Source of the DNA: Actinomadura roseirufa
GTDB taxonomy: Bacteria; Actinomycetota; Actinomycetes; Streptosporangiales; Streptosporangiaceae
Length of the DNA stretch: 58,513 nucleotides
NCBI RefSeq assembly: GCF_900659635.1
Contig: NZ_CAACVB010000024.1
Coordinates: 1-58,513, forward strand
Direction of reading: 5' to 3'
Shown piece by piece: positions 15,703 to 23,982 of this stretch. The position numbers and the translations under genes were made by a program. The notes under the pieces are model-generated. The model was not told where the DNA came from and searched no databases. It saw nothing but the letters and a program-made list of their open reading frames with translations. How positions within the stretch are numbered: the first letter of the stretch is position 1; the number at the start of each line of letters is the position of its first letter.

Positions 15703-16904
15703 CAGGACAGACGGCAGCCGGGGAGGAGGTCAACCAGCGGGATGATCGTCGCGGTGCAGACGCCCATGGCAGCCGTGTAGGCGACCATCGGGTGGACGTG
15801 TGCGGGTACCCGCCGGGCCAGCGCGGCGGCGAGCGGAGGACCGGCGGCGGCGCCGAGCAGCGCACCGGCCGCCGAAGGGACGAGCGCGCCGCCGAACGCC
15901 AGGGCCGTGGCGGGCGCGACCGACACCACCGGGACGAAGGTCGGGTACCACCCGGCGGCCGACCAGCGCGTCCGCCACAGCAGCACGCCGCAGGCCGCCG
16001 TCAGGACCTGCGCGGCGATCATCTGGGGCAGCAGGCCGCTGCCGTACGCCGGCCCGGCGGGGTTGAGCAGGAACTGCAGGACGCACCCGATCAGCAGGCC
16101 CGCCCCGGCCCACTCACTGCCGTAGAAGTGCGCCTCGGTGAAGTCGGCCAGGATCCGGCGCGGGATCCAGGACGCCGTCCCGGTCCGGTCGGGGCCGGGC
16201 TCGACCGGCTCGGCGGGGCGGAGCCGCTCGGGGCGGAGCCAGGGCAGCCCGCGGCAGATCGCGAAGGCGATCAGCCCGCCGATGCTCATGGCGAGGACAC
16301 TGCCCACCACGGGCGAGACGTCCAGTGGGACGCAGACCCAGTTCACCAGCGCCAGCGCGATGGGCGTCACCAGCGAGGCGCCCAGCACGGCGCCCGTCAG
16401 GGCCACCGGCCAGCCCGCCCCGTACAGCACCACGACGGCCGGCGGGACGGAGACGAACGGCGCGAAGGTCGGCTGCCACGCCCCGGTGGACCGCAGCGTC
16501 CACCCCCACATCAGGTTGCTGGCCAGGGTGCCCAGGACGGCGCTCGCGAGGACCCACGGCCACAGGTTCGTCCCGCACGCCTGGGCGAATCCGCGCGGGC
16601 CGCCGTCCCGGCGGCGGAGCGCGTGGGCGAGGGCGGCGCCGGCGACCATGAGGACCGCGCCGAGGGCGGACTTGGCCATGGTCGCCTCGGTGGCGTCGCC
16701 GACGATCCAGTACAGGTACCAGTCCGGGTCGCCGTAGCCGAGGTGCCAGGACGTGTAGCCCGCGCTGATCGCGGGCAGCGAGGGGCGCAGGTCGGTGAGC
16801 ACGGCCGCGAGCAGCGCCGCCGCGGCGGCACAGCCGGCGGCGGCGCCCCAGAGGGCGAGAACGTCGAGCCGCCCGAAGCGGGTGCGGATGCCCGTGGTGG
16901 TCAT
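15702..16904 (-). CDS. Internally duplicated multi-pass membrane protein (putative permease)
   Basis: A 400-residue protein with about ten hydrophobic helices and no recognised family. The two halves are related: TGAWQPTFAPFVSVPPAVVV aligns with SAAGWYPTFVPVVSVAPATA, and the following small-residue helix, loop and helix also match. The shared signature is W-x-P-T-F-x-P-x-V-S-V-x-P-A. Such internal repeats are usual in transporters. Its position between nitrilase and amidase, 10 bp after the first and overlapping the second, makes a permease for the nitrile/amide substrate the best guess. Confidence 0.75.
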   Translation of the reverse strand: MTTTGIRTRFGRLDVLALWGAAAGCAAAAALLAAVLTDLRPSLPAISAGYTSWHLGYGDPDWYLYWIVGDATEATMAKSALGAVLMVAGAALAHALRRRDGGPRGFAQACGTNLWPWVLASAVLGTLASNLMWGWTLRSTGAWQPTFAPFVSVPPAVVVLYGAGWPVALTGAVLGASLVTPIALALVNWVCVPLDVSPVVGSVLAMSIGGLIAFAICRGLPWLRPERLRPAEPVEPGPDRTGTASWIPRRILADFTEAHFYGSEWAGAGLLIGCVLQFLLNPAGPAYGSGLLPQMIAAQVLTAACGVLLWRTRWSAAGWYPTFVPVVSVAPATALAFGGALVPSAAGALLGAAAGPPLAAALARRVPAHVHPMVAYTAAMGVCTATIIPLVDLLPGCRLS

Positions 16905-16914
16905 CGCCGCGTCC

Positions 16915-17838
16915 TCAGCGGGGGAACGCCTGGCCGAGACGGTAGCCGAGCAGCGGATCGTAGAGGTCGGTGCGCCGGTCGCGGATCAGGTCGTTGAGCG
17001 GCGTCCAGATCGGGGCGCTGCGCGCCGCGACGATGTCGAGGTCGGCGGCCAGGAACGTCTCCTCCTCGGCTCCGGCGACTCCGGCGACCGGCCAGCCGTT
17101 GGTCCCGGTGATGAGCGAGTTGCCGAGGAACCGGGCGTCGCGGTCGGTGCCGACCCGGTTGGCGGCGGCGATGTAGACGTTGTTGACGTGGGCCGCCGTC
17201 ATCGTCAGGTACGCGGCCATGCACCGGCCGGTCTCGTCGAAGATCGGCGGCGGGGTCCACACCCAGTTGTTGACGCTGCAGATGATGTCGGCGCCCTGCT
17301 GGGCGAGGAGCCGGGGGACCTCGGGGAACCAGATGTCCCAGCAGATCAGCAGGCCGATCCGCCCGATCGGGGTCTCGAAGACGGGGAAGCCGAGGTCGCC
17401 GGGGGTGAACCACAGCTTCTCCCGGTTCCACAGGTGGGTCTTGCGGTAGCGGCCCACGTAGCCGTCCGGCCCGACGAGGACGGCGGTGTCGAACAGGCGG
17501 ACGCCCGCGCGCTCGACGAGCCCGCCGACCAGGTGCACGCCGTGCCGGCGGGCGAACTCCTCCCAGCGGGCGACCGTGTCGCCGCTCGGGACGTCCTCGG
17601 CGTGGGCGTAGGCCTCGGCGCGGTCACGGAAGCTGTAGCCGGTGCTCGCCAGCTCCGGCAGGACGATCAGCGTCGCCCCGTCCCGGGCGGCGCGCTCGGC
17701 GAGTTCGAGCGCCCGGCCGACGTTGGCCTCGCGGTTGTCCAGGCCCGCGCGGGGCGCGAACTGCACCACGGCGACCCGGGCCGGGCTGACCGGGTGGTCC
17801 TGGTGGTCCTGCCCCTGAGCTGCGTCGGTTGGCGTCAT
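16915..17838 (-). CDS. Nitrilase-superfamily carbon-nitrogen hydrolase
   Basis: About 307 residues from ATG 17838 with AAGGA upstream. The Glu-Lys-Cys triad is clear: Glu62 in VLPELASTGY, Lys133 in YRKTHLW and Cys166 in LLICWDIWFPE. The chain includes an N-terminal linker (about 20 residues) before strand 1 (RVAVVQFAP). Both nitrilase and amidase activities occur in this superfamily, so substrate type is undecided. It is the first gene of the operon and lies directly behind two LacI-type operators. Expression is therefore probably induced by substrate. Confidence 0.9.
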   Translation of the reverse strand: MTPTDAAQGQDHQDHPVSPARVAVVQFAPRAGLDNREANVGRALELAERAARDGATLIVLPELASTGYSFRDRAEAYAHAEDVPSGDTVARWEEFARRHGVHLVGGLVERAGVRLFDTAVLVGPDGYVGRYRKTHLWNREKLWFTPGDLGFPVFETPIGRIGLLICWDIWFPEVPRLLAQQGADIICSVNNWVWTPPPIFDETGRCMAAYLTMTAAHVNNVYIAAANRVGTDRDARFLGNSLITGTNGWPVAGVAGAEEETFLAADLDIVAARSAPIWTPLNDLIRDRRTDLYDPLLGYRLGQAFPR

Positions 17839-17857
17839 GCTCTGTCCTTCCGTGGAA

Positions 17858-17884
17858 CCCAAACGTTTGGGCCAAACGTTTGGG
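17858..17884. promoter_or_regulatory. Two adjacent LacI-type operators
   Basis: CCCAAACGTTTGGG (17858-17871) is directly followed by CCAAACGTTTGG (17872-17883). Both are perfect palindromes on AAACGTTT with the central CpG typical of LacI/PurR sites; the centres are 13 bp apart. They lie 20 bp upstream of the nitrilase start and can also affect the divergent LacI gene. Confidence 0.85.
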
Positions 17885-18024
17885 TTACTATGGGCACGCC
17901 GCCCCGGCGCCGTCAAGAGTTCGCGCCGAAGTCATCCGCGGGACGGGCGCGGCTCCCGTCCCCGGCACGGATGGCGATATCGTCACGGCGGCCGGTCCGG
18001 CCCCTTGAGGGAAGGGAGGTGCCG

Positions 18025-19083
18025 GTGGCGGAGCCGAAGGAGCGACCGGTCACGCTGCGGTACATCGCCGACGAGCTCGGACTCCACGTCTCGACCGTCT
18101 CCCGCGTGCTGAACGGACGCGCCGACGCCCGCGGCAGGGCCGCCTCGGGCGACACCGCCGACCGCATCCGGCGGCTGGCGGCCGAGCTCGGCTACCAGCC
18201 CGACCCGCACGGCGCCGGCCTGCGCACCGGCCGGAGCGGGCTGGTCGGGGTGCTGGTCCCGCGGCTGTCCGACCTCGTCCTGGCGACGATCTACGAGGGC
18301 GTCGACGAGGCCGCCGCCGAGCGCGGGATCACCACGATCACCGCCGGCACCCTGGACGACGACCCGACCCGGCGGCACCGCACCCGGATGCTGCTCGCCC
18401 GCCGCGTCGACGGGCTCGTCTTCGGCGACGCGCGCCTCGACGACGCGTTCCTGGACGAGCTGGCCGCCGACGGCGTCCGCTTCGTCCTGGCCAACCGCCG
18501 GTCGGGAGAGCACCCCTCGGTGACGCCCGACGACGCGCTCGGCGGGCGGCTGGCCGCCCGGCACCTGCTCGACCTGGGGCACACGCGCGTCGCGGTCATC
18601 GCGGGCGAGCCGTACGCGAGCACGGGCGCCGACCGGACGGCGGGCTTCCTCGCCCACTGCCGCGAACGCGGCGTGGACGTCCCCCCGGACTCGGTCGTGC
18701 ACTCCTCCTTCGACACCGCGGGCGGGCGCGCCGCCGCCGAACGGCTGCTCGCCGGCCCGCACCGGCCCACGGCGATCTTCGCCGTCAACGACTTCGCCGC
18801 CATCGGCGCCCTCGGCGCCGCCCGCGACCACGGCCTGCGTGTGGGCGCCGACCTGGCGGTCATGGGGTACAACGACACACCGCTGGCGGCCGAGCTGCCC
18901 ATCCCCCTGACCAGCGTCGCCGTCCCGATGCACGAGATCGGCCGCCGCGCGCTGGAGATGCTGGCGGTCCTGTTGCGGGGACGGTCCGCCGAGTCCGAGC
19001 GGCTGACCCCCGAGCTGCGCCCCCGCGCCTCGACCTCCGGGGATCCGGGCACGACCGGCCGAGCGGGGTCACTCGCAGACTGA
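18025..19083 (+). CDS. LacI/PurR-family transcriptional regulator
   Basis: About 352 residues from GTG 18025, with GGAGG 5 nt upstream; GTG 18019 and ATG 17971 are in-frame alternatives. The N-terminal helix-turn-helix (RYIADELGLHVSTVSRVLNG) is classical and the hinge helix is DRIRRLAAELGYQPD. A periplasmic-binding-like sensor domain follows (GLVGVLVPRLSD, HLLDLGHTRVAVIAGEP, AVMGYNDTPLAAE). It is divergent from the nitrilase operon with two palindromes between them and is very probably its repressor. Its 3' end overlaps the convergent excalibur lipoprotein gene by 15 bp. Confidence 0.93.
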   Translation: MAEPKERPVTLRYIADELGLHVSTVSRVLNGRADARGRAASGDTADRIRRLAAELGYQPDPHGAGLRTGRSGLVGVLVPRLSDLVLATIYEGVDEAAAERGITTITAGTLDDDPTRRHRTRMLLARRVDGLVFGDARLDDAFLDELAADGVRFVLANRRSGEHPSVTPDDALGGRLAARHLLDLGHTRVAVIAGEPYASTGADRTAGFLAHCRERGVDVPPDSVVHSSFDTAGGRAAAERLLAGPHRPTAIFAVNDFAAIGALGAARDHGLRVGADLAVMGYNDTPLAAELPIPLTSVAVPMHEIGRRALEMLAVLLRGRSAESERLTPELRPRASTSGDPGTTGRAGSLAD

Positions 19084-19437
19084 GCCGTCGTGGTCCCGGT
19101 CGATGTACCAGTTGTATTCGGGGTCGATGCCGCGCGTGTAGGGGCCCAGGCCGTGGGACTTGGCCTCGGCGCAGGTCCGGTAGCGGGGATCGGTGTCCGG
19201 GGACGTGAGCTTGGGTTTCTCCGTTGGCTCGTCGGACGGCGTCGGCTCAGGCTCGGAGGTCGGAAGGGCGGGCTCCGGGGTCGTGAGGCTCGGCTCCGGG
19301 GTCTCGGTCTCGGTCTCGGTCTCGGTGACCGTGACCGTCGCCCTCGGAGTGGACGCGCCGTCCGTGCCGGTACCGCAAGCAGTTAAGAGGCATGCTCCCG
19401 CGAAGAGGATCCCTAGTGCGGTTCTGGGTCGGTCCAT
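19069..19437 (-). CDS. Excalibur-domain lipoprotein
   Basis: A 122-residue protein with a signal peptide and lipobox LLTAC, so it should be anchored on the outer face of the membrane. A Thr/Glu/Pro-rich linker (TVTETETETETPEP) leads to the C-terminal excalibur calcium-binding motif: TCAEAKSHGLGPY then DRDHDGSVCE, with D-x-D-x-D-G and two Cys for a disulfide. Excalibur domains are often fused to nucleases; here the domain stands alone. The TE repeat reflects a short repeated DNA unit (GTCTCG on the plus strand). Confidence 0.85.
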   Translation of the reverse strand: MDRPRTALGILFAGACLLTACGTGTDGASTPRATVTVTETETETETPEPSLTTPEPALPTSEPEPTPSDEPTEKPKLTSPDTDPRYRTCAEAKSHGLGPYTRGIDPEYNWYIDRDHDGSVCE

Positions 19438-19534
19438 GCTGTTGTCCTGTCGTCCGGGAACAAGGGCGCGGTCCGAGTGGGACGCGGCCGTTGCCGGGGG
19501 CGTTGACAGGTGGCACGGTCCGGCCAGGCGCGGG

Positions 19535-19933
19535 TCAGGCGGACAGGATCGTGCGGAGGGCCTCGATCTCCGCGAGCCATCCTTCGGCGCCGGTCTCCTC
19601 CCAGAGCTCGTGCAGTTCGGAGTCCTCGGCGGTGATGCGGTCGAGGGCCCGCACGGCGAGGGGACGCAGGTCGGTGGAGAGGGGCGGGATCGAGCCGTCC
19701 GGGCCGTAGACCTCGTCGGTCGGCTTCCCGCCCGGGCACTGGGCGGCGACGAGGGCGGCGGCGGCCACGGCGATGGTGGCCTCGTAGTAGTCCAGGTAAT
19801 CCGTCTCCGCGAGGACGTCCTGGAAGGCCCCGCGGATCGCGGCCGGGCGCTCGTCCTCGTCGAGGGCGTCCAGTTGCCCCGAGAAGTCGGCGGCGGTGTC
19901 GTTGTCGAAAGGACCGGTGTCCCAGGTACCCAT
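19535..19933 (-). CDS. DUF4259 family protein
   Basis: About 132 residues from ATG 19933, with GGAGG 5 nt upstream. The opening MGTWDTGPFDNDTAADF is the signature of DUF4259 proteins, whose function is unknown. The chain is acidic, soluble and has no signal peptide. It stands as a probable monocistronic gene. Confidence 0.88.
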   Translation of the reverse strand: MGTWDTGPFDNDTAADFSGQLDALDEDERPAAIRGAFQDVLAETDYLDYYEATIAVAAAALVAAQCPGGKPTDEVYGPDGSIPPLSTDLRPLAVRALDRITAEDSELHELWEETGAEGWLAEIEALRTILSA

Positions 19934-20044
19934 GTCCACCTCCGGTTAGGTCGGGAACACCCTAGGACGTCCGCGATCTTCTGGATGGCCGAAATGGGGT
20001 ACTGCCAGCGGCTTTTTCCACCGGTGAGCGAGGGTGGCCCCCTG

Positions 20045-20065
20045 GGGGGAGGCCCGCCCTCCCCC
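20045..20065 (-). terminator. GC-rich hairpin terminator after the CU044_5270-type gene
   Basis: GGGGGAGG (20045-20052) pairs with CCTCCCCC (20058-20065) around CCCGC. It lies immediately past the stop of the minus-strand gene ending at 20068. No T tract follows. Confidence 0.5.
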
Positions 20066-20067
20066 GG

Positions 20068-21078
20068 TCAGGACACCTGTCCGGGACGGTCGACCACCCG
20101 CACCGTCAGGCGCACCCCCGCGACCTCGACAAGGCCCTTCTTGTAGGTGCCTCCCCAGTCGGTCACGTGGTCCTTGACGATCCTGCTGCGGTGGCCCCGG
20201 AAGGCGTAGGTGGACGGGTCGAGCAGCGTCTCGTCCGCCATCCAACCTCCGATGACGAGGGAGACCGACAGCACCGGCCTGCCCAAGTCCTTGGCCGTCC
20301 TGTCCAGTCGCACGCCGGGAATCTTCGCCAGGGCGCGGTAGGTCGCGGCGGTCTGCGCGGGAGGCATGACCGGGTTGTTGTACAGGAGGGACGACAACAT
20401 CGCGTACGCCCCTGAGTTGGCGTCGCCGGGGGTGCGCTGCTTGCGGGCCCAGGCCAGCATCCCGTCCGCGTCACGCGGCATGCGGGACACGGTGGGGTAG
20501 TCGGTAGGCGGCGTACCGCCACCGGTGGCGGACGTCACGAGCCTGCCCTTCTCGTACCAGGCCAGCTTGTTCCCGTTGTAGTTCACCCATTGCCGTGCGG
20601 TCTCCGTCTTCAGCGGCGTGTCCGGGCCGACCGCCTGGCCCTCGTCCGGCTTGGGGCTGACCTTGGACCGGTTCACGGTGTAGATCCACTGGTCCGGCCG
20701 CGGCGGGGTGAAGGGCGCGCGCGCGGCGTTGTCGGCGGCGCGGTGCAGGACCTCCTGGGCGTTCGCGGCGGGCGCCGCGGGCAGGCCGGGCACGACGCTG
20801 TGCCGGGTACCGTCCTTGTCGGTGCCGCCGATGTTCTGCGCGATGGTCCCGCCGGCCGCGATGGCGACGGCGAGACCGCCCACGGCGGCGACGCGGAAGA
20901 CCGTCCGGTGCGACCGCGCGGCGGCGCGGCGGGACGAGGCGGCGCCGGGGCGGGTCACCCGCGCGTAGGCGGCGCGGCCGACCGGGTCGTTCGCGGCCCC
21001 GTCGAGGCCGCCGGGCGGGCACGGGTTCGCCGGGGCGAGCATCGCCCGGATCTCCTGGACGTCGGTGTCGTGCTTCAT
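20068..21078 (-). CDS. CU044_5270 family membrane-anchored protein (sigma-factor partner)
   Basis: About 336 residues from ATG 21078, which has AGGAGGAAG upstream. A cytoplasmic N-terminus (MKHDTDVQEIRAMLAPANPC) is followed by a single membrane helix (VFRVAAVGGLAVAIAAGGTI) and a large external domain (DQWIYTVNRSK, YRALAKIPGVRL, RRSRI-like tail). This layout is that of CU044_5270 family proteins encoded beside ECF sigma factors. It probably works as an anti-sigma-like or signal-responsive partner. The sigma gene lies 23 bp upstream in the same operon. Confidence 0.82.
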   Translation of the reverse strand: MKHDTDVQEIRAMLAPANPCPPGGLDGAANDPVGRAAYARVTRPGAASSRRAAARSHRTVFRVAAVGGLAVAIAAGGTIAQNIGGTDKDGTRHSVVPGLPAAPAANAQEVLHRAADNAARAPFTPPRPDQWIYTVNRSKVSPKPDEGQAVGPDTPLKTETARQWVNYNGNKLAWYEKGRLVTSATGGGTPPTDYPTVSRMPRDADGMLAWARKQRTPGDANSGAYAMLSSLLYNNPVMPPAQTAATYRALAKIPGVRLDRTAKDLGRPVLSVSLVIGGWMADETLLDPSTYAFRGHRSRIVKDHVTDWGGTYKKGLVEVAGVRLTVRVVDRPGQVS

Positions 21079-21101
21079 GTTTCTGCTTCCTCCTGGTTCG
21101 T

Positions 21102-21704
21102 TCAGTACCGGCTCGGCTGCGTTCCCGGGGCGGTCATGGCCGGGCGGGGAACGGCCGGGACCGATGGGGTGGCCGACCCGGCGTCGACCTTCGCGAGGGC
21201 GGCCGTGAGGCGCTTGCGGGCGCGGTGCAGGCGCACCGCGAACGTCCGGGCCGAGCAGCCCATGACGGTCGCCGCCTCCCGCGTGTCGAGCTCCTCCCAG
21301 CCGACGAGCTGGAGGACCTCGCGGTCGCGGTCCGGCAGCAGGCGCAGCGCGGCGGCGATCCGGCCGCCCTCGGCGAGGCCGGTCGCCACGTCGGCGACGG
21401 GCCGCTGGTGGTCGCGGTCGCCGCGCAGCCGGCCGAGCAGCCTGCCGCGGCGGCGGTCGCCGCGCGTCTCGTTGGCGAGGACGTTGCGGGCCACGGCCAG
21501 CAGCCACGGGAACGGCCGGTCGGGCGGGACGTCGCCGCGGCGGCGCCAGGCGACCAGGAAGGTCTCGGCGGCGATGTCGCGGGCCGTCTCCGGGTCGGTC
21601 CTGCGGGTCGCGTAGCTCAGCACGTCGCCGTAGTGCGCGTTCCACAGCTGGGCGAAGTCATCGTCTGGCTCCGGCACACGGTGCTCCCTTCTCTCGTCTT
21701 GCAC
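21102..21704 (-). CDS. ECF RNA polymerase sigma factor
   Basis: A 200-residue protein. Region 2 is recognisable (FAQLWNAHYGDVLSYATRRT, then DIAAETFLVAWRR and PWLLAVARNVLANE). Region 4 is also present (LRLLPDRDREVLQLVGWEEL, then TREAATVMGCSARTFAVRLH). No SnoaL or other C-terminal extension is attached, only a Pro/Ala tail. It is co-transcribed with the CU044_5270-type gene. Its promoter should lie in the 111-bp gap shared with the divergent glycan operon. Confidence 0.92.
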   Translation of the reverse strand: MQDERREHRVPEPDDDFAQLWNAHYGDVLSYATRRTDPETARDIAAETFLVAWRRRGDVPPDRPFPWLLAVARNVLANETRGDRRRGRLLGRLRGDRDHQRPVADVATGLAEGGRIAAALRLLPDRDREVLQLVGWEELDTREAATVMGCSARTFAVRLHRARKRLTAALAKVDAGSATPSVPAVPRPAMTAPGTQPSRY

Positions 21705-21779
21705 GTCGTCCAGAGATGTCCGGCGCCGCCGGATCCTTTACAGTCCAATCGATCTCGCCTGGTAGGCCACGTTTGGCCC

Positions 21780-21808
21780 TGTCCAATTCGCCTGGTCGTA
21801 GGTAGGGT
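21780..21808 (+). promoter_or_regulatory. Probable leaderless promoter of the glycan operon
   Basis: TAGGGT (21803-21808) lies 7 nt before ATG 21816, so the transcript would begin at or next to the start codon. The -35 (about 21780-21785) is weak. The element GTCCAAT...TCGCCTGGT occurs twice (from about 21743 and from 21781), which suggests a repeated regulator or sigma site in the gap shared with the ECF gene. Confidence 0.4.
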
Positions 21809-21815
21809 GCGGCGA

Positions 21816-22784
21816 ATGCGGGTGGTGGTGACGGGAGCGGCGGGGTTCATCGGGAGCCATGTGGCCGACGCGCTCGCGGCGGCGGGACACGAGGTGCTCG
21901 CCGTGGACGCGCCCGGCCGCTCGCTCGCGCCGGGCGTCGCGCGGCGGACGTGGGCGCGGGTCGGTTCGCGCCCCGGGGTGACCGCCGTCGAGACCGACCT
22001 CGCCGTGGACGCGCTGGACGCGCTCGCCGCCGCCGACGTCGTCGTGCACCTGGCGGGACGCCCGGGGGTGCGCAGCTCATGGGGGCCGGGCCGCGCCGCC
22101 GCCGAGCGCGACAACGTGCGGGCCACCGCGCGGCTGCTGGCGGCATGCGCGGGACGGCCGGCGGGGCGGCGGCCGCGGGTGGTGGTGGCCTCCAGCTCGT
22201 CGGTGTACGGATCGGCGGGGCACCGGCCGAACCGGGAGGACGACCCGCCGAACCCGGAGAGCCCCTACGCGGCGAGCAAGGTCGAGGTGGAGCGGCTGGC
22301 GGCGCTCGCGGCGCGGGACGGGCTGCGGACCGTCCTGCTGCGGTACTTCTCGGTGTACGGGCCCCGGCAGCGTCCGGACATGGCGTTCCACCGGTTCGTG
22401 GAGGCGGCGCTGGACGGGCGGCCGCTGCCGCTGTTCGGCGACGGCCGCCGGTCGCGGTCGTTCACGCACGTGCGGGACGTGGTGGGCGCGACGCTCGCGG
22501 CGGCCGCGGCGGACCTGCCGCCGGGGATCGCGGTGAACGTCGGCCACCACGAGCCCGTCGCGGTGCGGTCGGCGATCGGCGTGCTGACCGGCGTGCTGGG
22601 CGTGCGGCCGCAGATCCAGCGGGCGGCGCCCGTCGCGGGCGACGCCACGCGGACATGGGCCGACACCGAACGGGCGGCGCGGCTGCTCGGCTGGACGGCG
22701 CGGACGGGCCTCGCGGAGGGTCTCGCCGACCAGATCGCCTGGCACCGGGCCCTGCGCGTCCAGGAGGAGGTGCGGGCCGGATGA
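21816..22784 (+). CDS. NAD-dependent epimerase/dehydratase (extended SDR)
   Basis: A 322-residue protein starting MRVVVTGAAGFIGSHVADAL with the TGxxGxxG NAD motif. The VVASSSSVYG Ser and the YAASK Tyr/Lys catalytic motif are intact, and RYFSVYGPRQRPDM is typical of UDP-glucose/galacturonate epimerases. It should make or interconvert a nucleotide sugar for the glycosyltransferases that follow. It is the first gene of a six-gene operon. Its stop overlaps the next start as ATGA. Confidence 0.92.
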   Translation: MRVVVTGAAGFIGSHVADALAAAGHEVLAVDAPGRSLAPGVARRTWARVGSRPGVTAVETDLAVDALDALAAADVVVHLAGRPGVRSSWGPGRAAAERDNVRATARLLAACAGRPAGRRPRVVVASSSSVYGSAGHRPNREDDPPNPESPYAASKVEVERLAALAARDGLRTVLLRYFSVYGPRQRPDMAFHRFVEAALDGRPLPLFGDGRRSRSFTHVRDVVGATLAAAAADLPPGIAVNVGHHEPVAVRSAIGVLTGVLGVRPQIQRAAPVAGDATRTWADTERAARLLGWTARTGLAEGLADQIAWHRALRVQEEVRAG

Positions 22785-23971
22785 ACGCGGCCCAGGGGCC
22801 CCGTGCGGCGTACTTCGCGTTCGACCGGTTCCCTTCGAGCAAGGGATCGGCGGTCCACATCGCGCAGATGGCGGACGAGCTGTTCACGTGGGCCGGCGGC
22901 GGCCTGCTCGGCGTGCTGGGCGGCGGCCTGCCCCGGTACCAGCGGGAGGGGACGCGGGAGATCGTCCGGTTCGATGCCCCGATCCCGAACCTGATCGACC
23001 GGGCGGAGGCGTACTCGGCGTGGGTCGCCGGGCTGCTGGAGACGCGGCTGGAGACGCTGGAGGTCTGCCACGTGCGGGACCCGTGGAGCGCGCTGCCGGT
23101 CGTCACCGCGACCGGCCGCCGGTACCGGGTCGTGTACGAGGTGAACGGGCTGCCGTCGATCGAGATGGCGCACACGTGGCCGTGGGCGGCGCCGGAGACG
23201 CTCGCCAAGATCGGTGAGCTGGAGCGGTTCTGCCTGGCGCGCGCCGACGCGGTGGTGGTGCCGTCCCGGGTGATCGGCGACGCCGTCCGCGGGCTCGGCG
23301 TCCCCGGCGAACGAGTCCGGCTCGTCCCGAACGGGGCGGACGTGCGCGACCGGCCGCGGCGTCCCGACGACGCGCCCGGCGAGTACCTGGTCTACGTGGG
23401 CGCGCTCCAGCCGTGGCAGGGGCTGGACGTGCTGCTGCGGGCGTTCGCGCGGCTCGCCGACCTGCCCGAGCTGCGGCTGGTGATCTGCTCGTCGGTCCCC
23501 GAGCGGCGGGCGAGGCAGGTGCGGCGGCTCGCCGAGCGGCTCGGCGTCGCCGAACGCGTCGACTGGCGGTTCACGCTGCCGCACCACGAGGTCGCGGCGT
23601 GGCTCGCGCACGCCGCGGTGTCGGTGGCGCCGCTGACCGGTTGTGCCCGCAACCTCGACCAGGGGTGCGCGCCGCTGAAGGTGCTGGAGTCGATGGCGGC
23701 GGGCGTGCCGGTGGTCGCCTCCGACCTGCCAGCCGTGCGGGAGCTGATGGCCGACGGGGAGCACGGGCGGCTCGTCCCGGCCGACCGCCCGGCGGAGCTG
23801 GCCCGGTCCGTGCGGATCCTGCTGGAGTACCCGGAGGAGGCCGCGGCCATGGGACGGCGCGCCCGAGCGCACATCGCCGGCGGCCTGACCTGGGCGCACT
23901 CGCGCGCCGCGCTCCGCGCCGTCTACCGTGCCCTGACACCGTCCGCCGCACTCTCCCGAGCCGACCGATAG
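22781..23971 (+). CDS. GT4-type glycosyltransferase
   Basis: A 396-residue GT-B enzyme. The N-terminal domain includes FPSSKGSAVHIAQMADEL. The C-terminal nucleotide-sugar domain shows YLVYVGALQPWQGLDVLL and APLKVLESMAAGVPVVASD, matching the GT4 E-x7-E region. It transfers a sugar from a nucleotide donor in the cytoplasm; the acceptor is unknown. It overlaps the epimerase gene by 4 bp. Confidence 0.9.
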   Translation: MNAAQGPRAAYFAFDRFPSSKGSAVHIAQMADELFTWAGGGLLGVLGGGLPRYQREGTREIVRFDAPIPNLIDRAEAYSAWVAGLLETRLETLEVCHVRDPWSALPVVTATGRRYRVVYEVNGLPSIEMAHTWPWAAPETLAKIGELERFCLARADAVVVPSRVIGDAVRGLGVPGERVRLVPNGADVRDRPRRPDDAPGEYLVYVGALQPWQGLDVLLRAFARLADLPELRLVICSSVPERRARQVRRLAERLGVAERVDWRFTLPHHEVAAWLAHAAVSVAPLTGCARNLDQGCAPLKVLESMAAGVPVVASDLPAVRELMADGEHGRLVPADRPAELARSVRILLEYPEEAAAMGRRARAHIAGGLTWAHSRAALRAVYRALTPSAALSRADR

Positions 23972-23982
23972 GTGGTGTCGTC

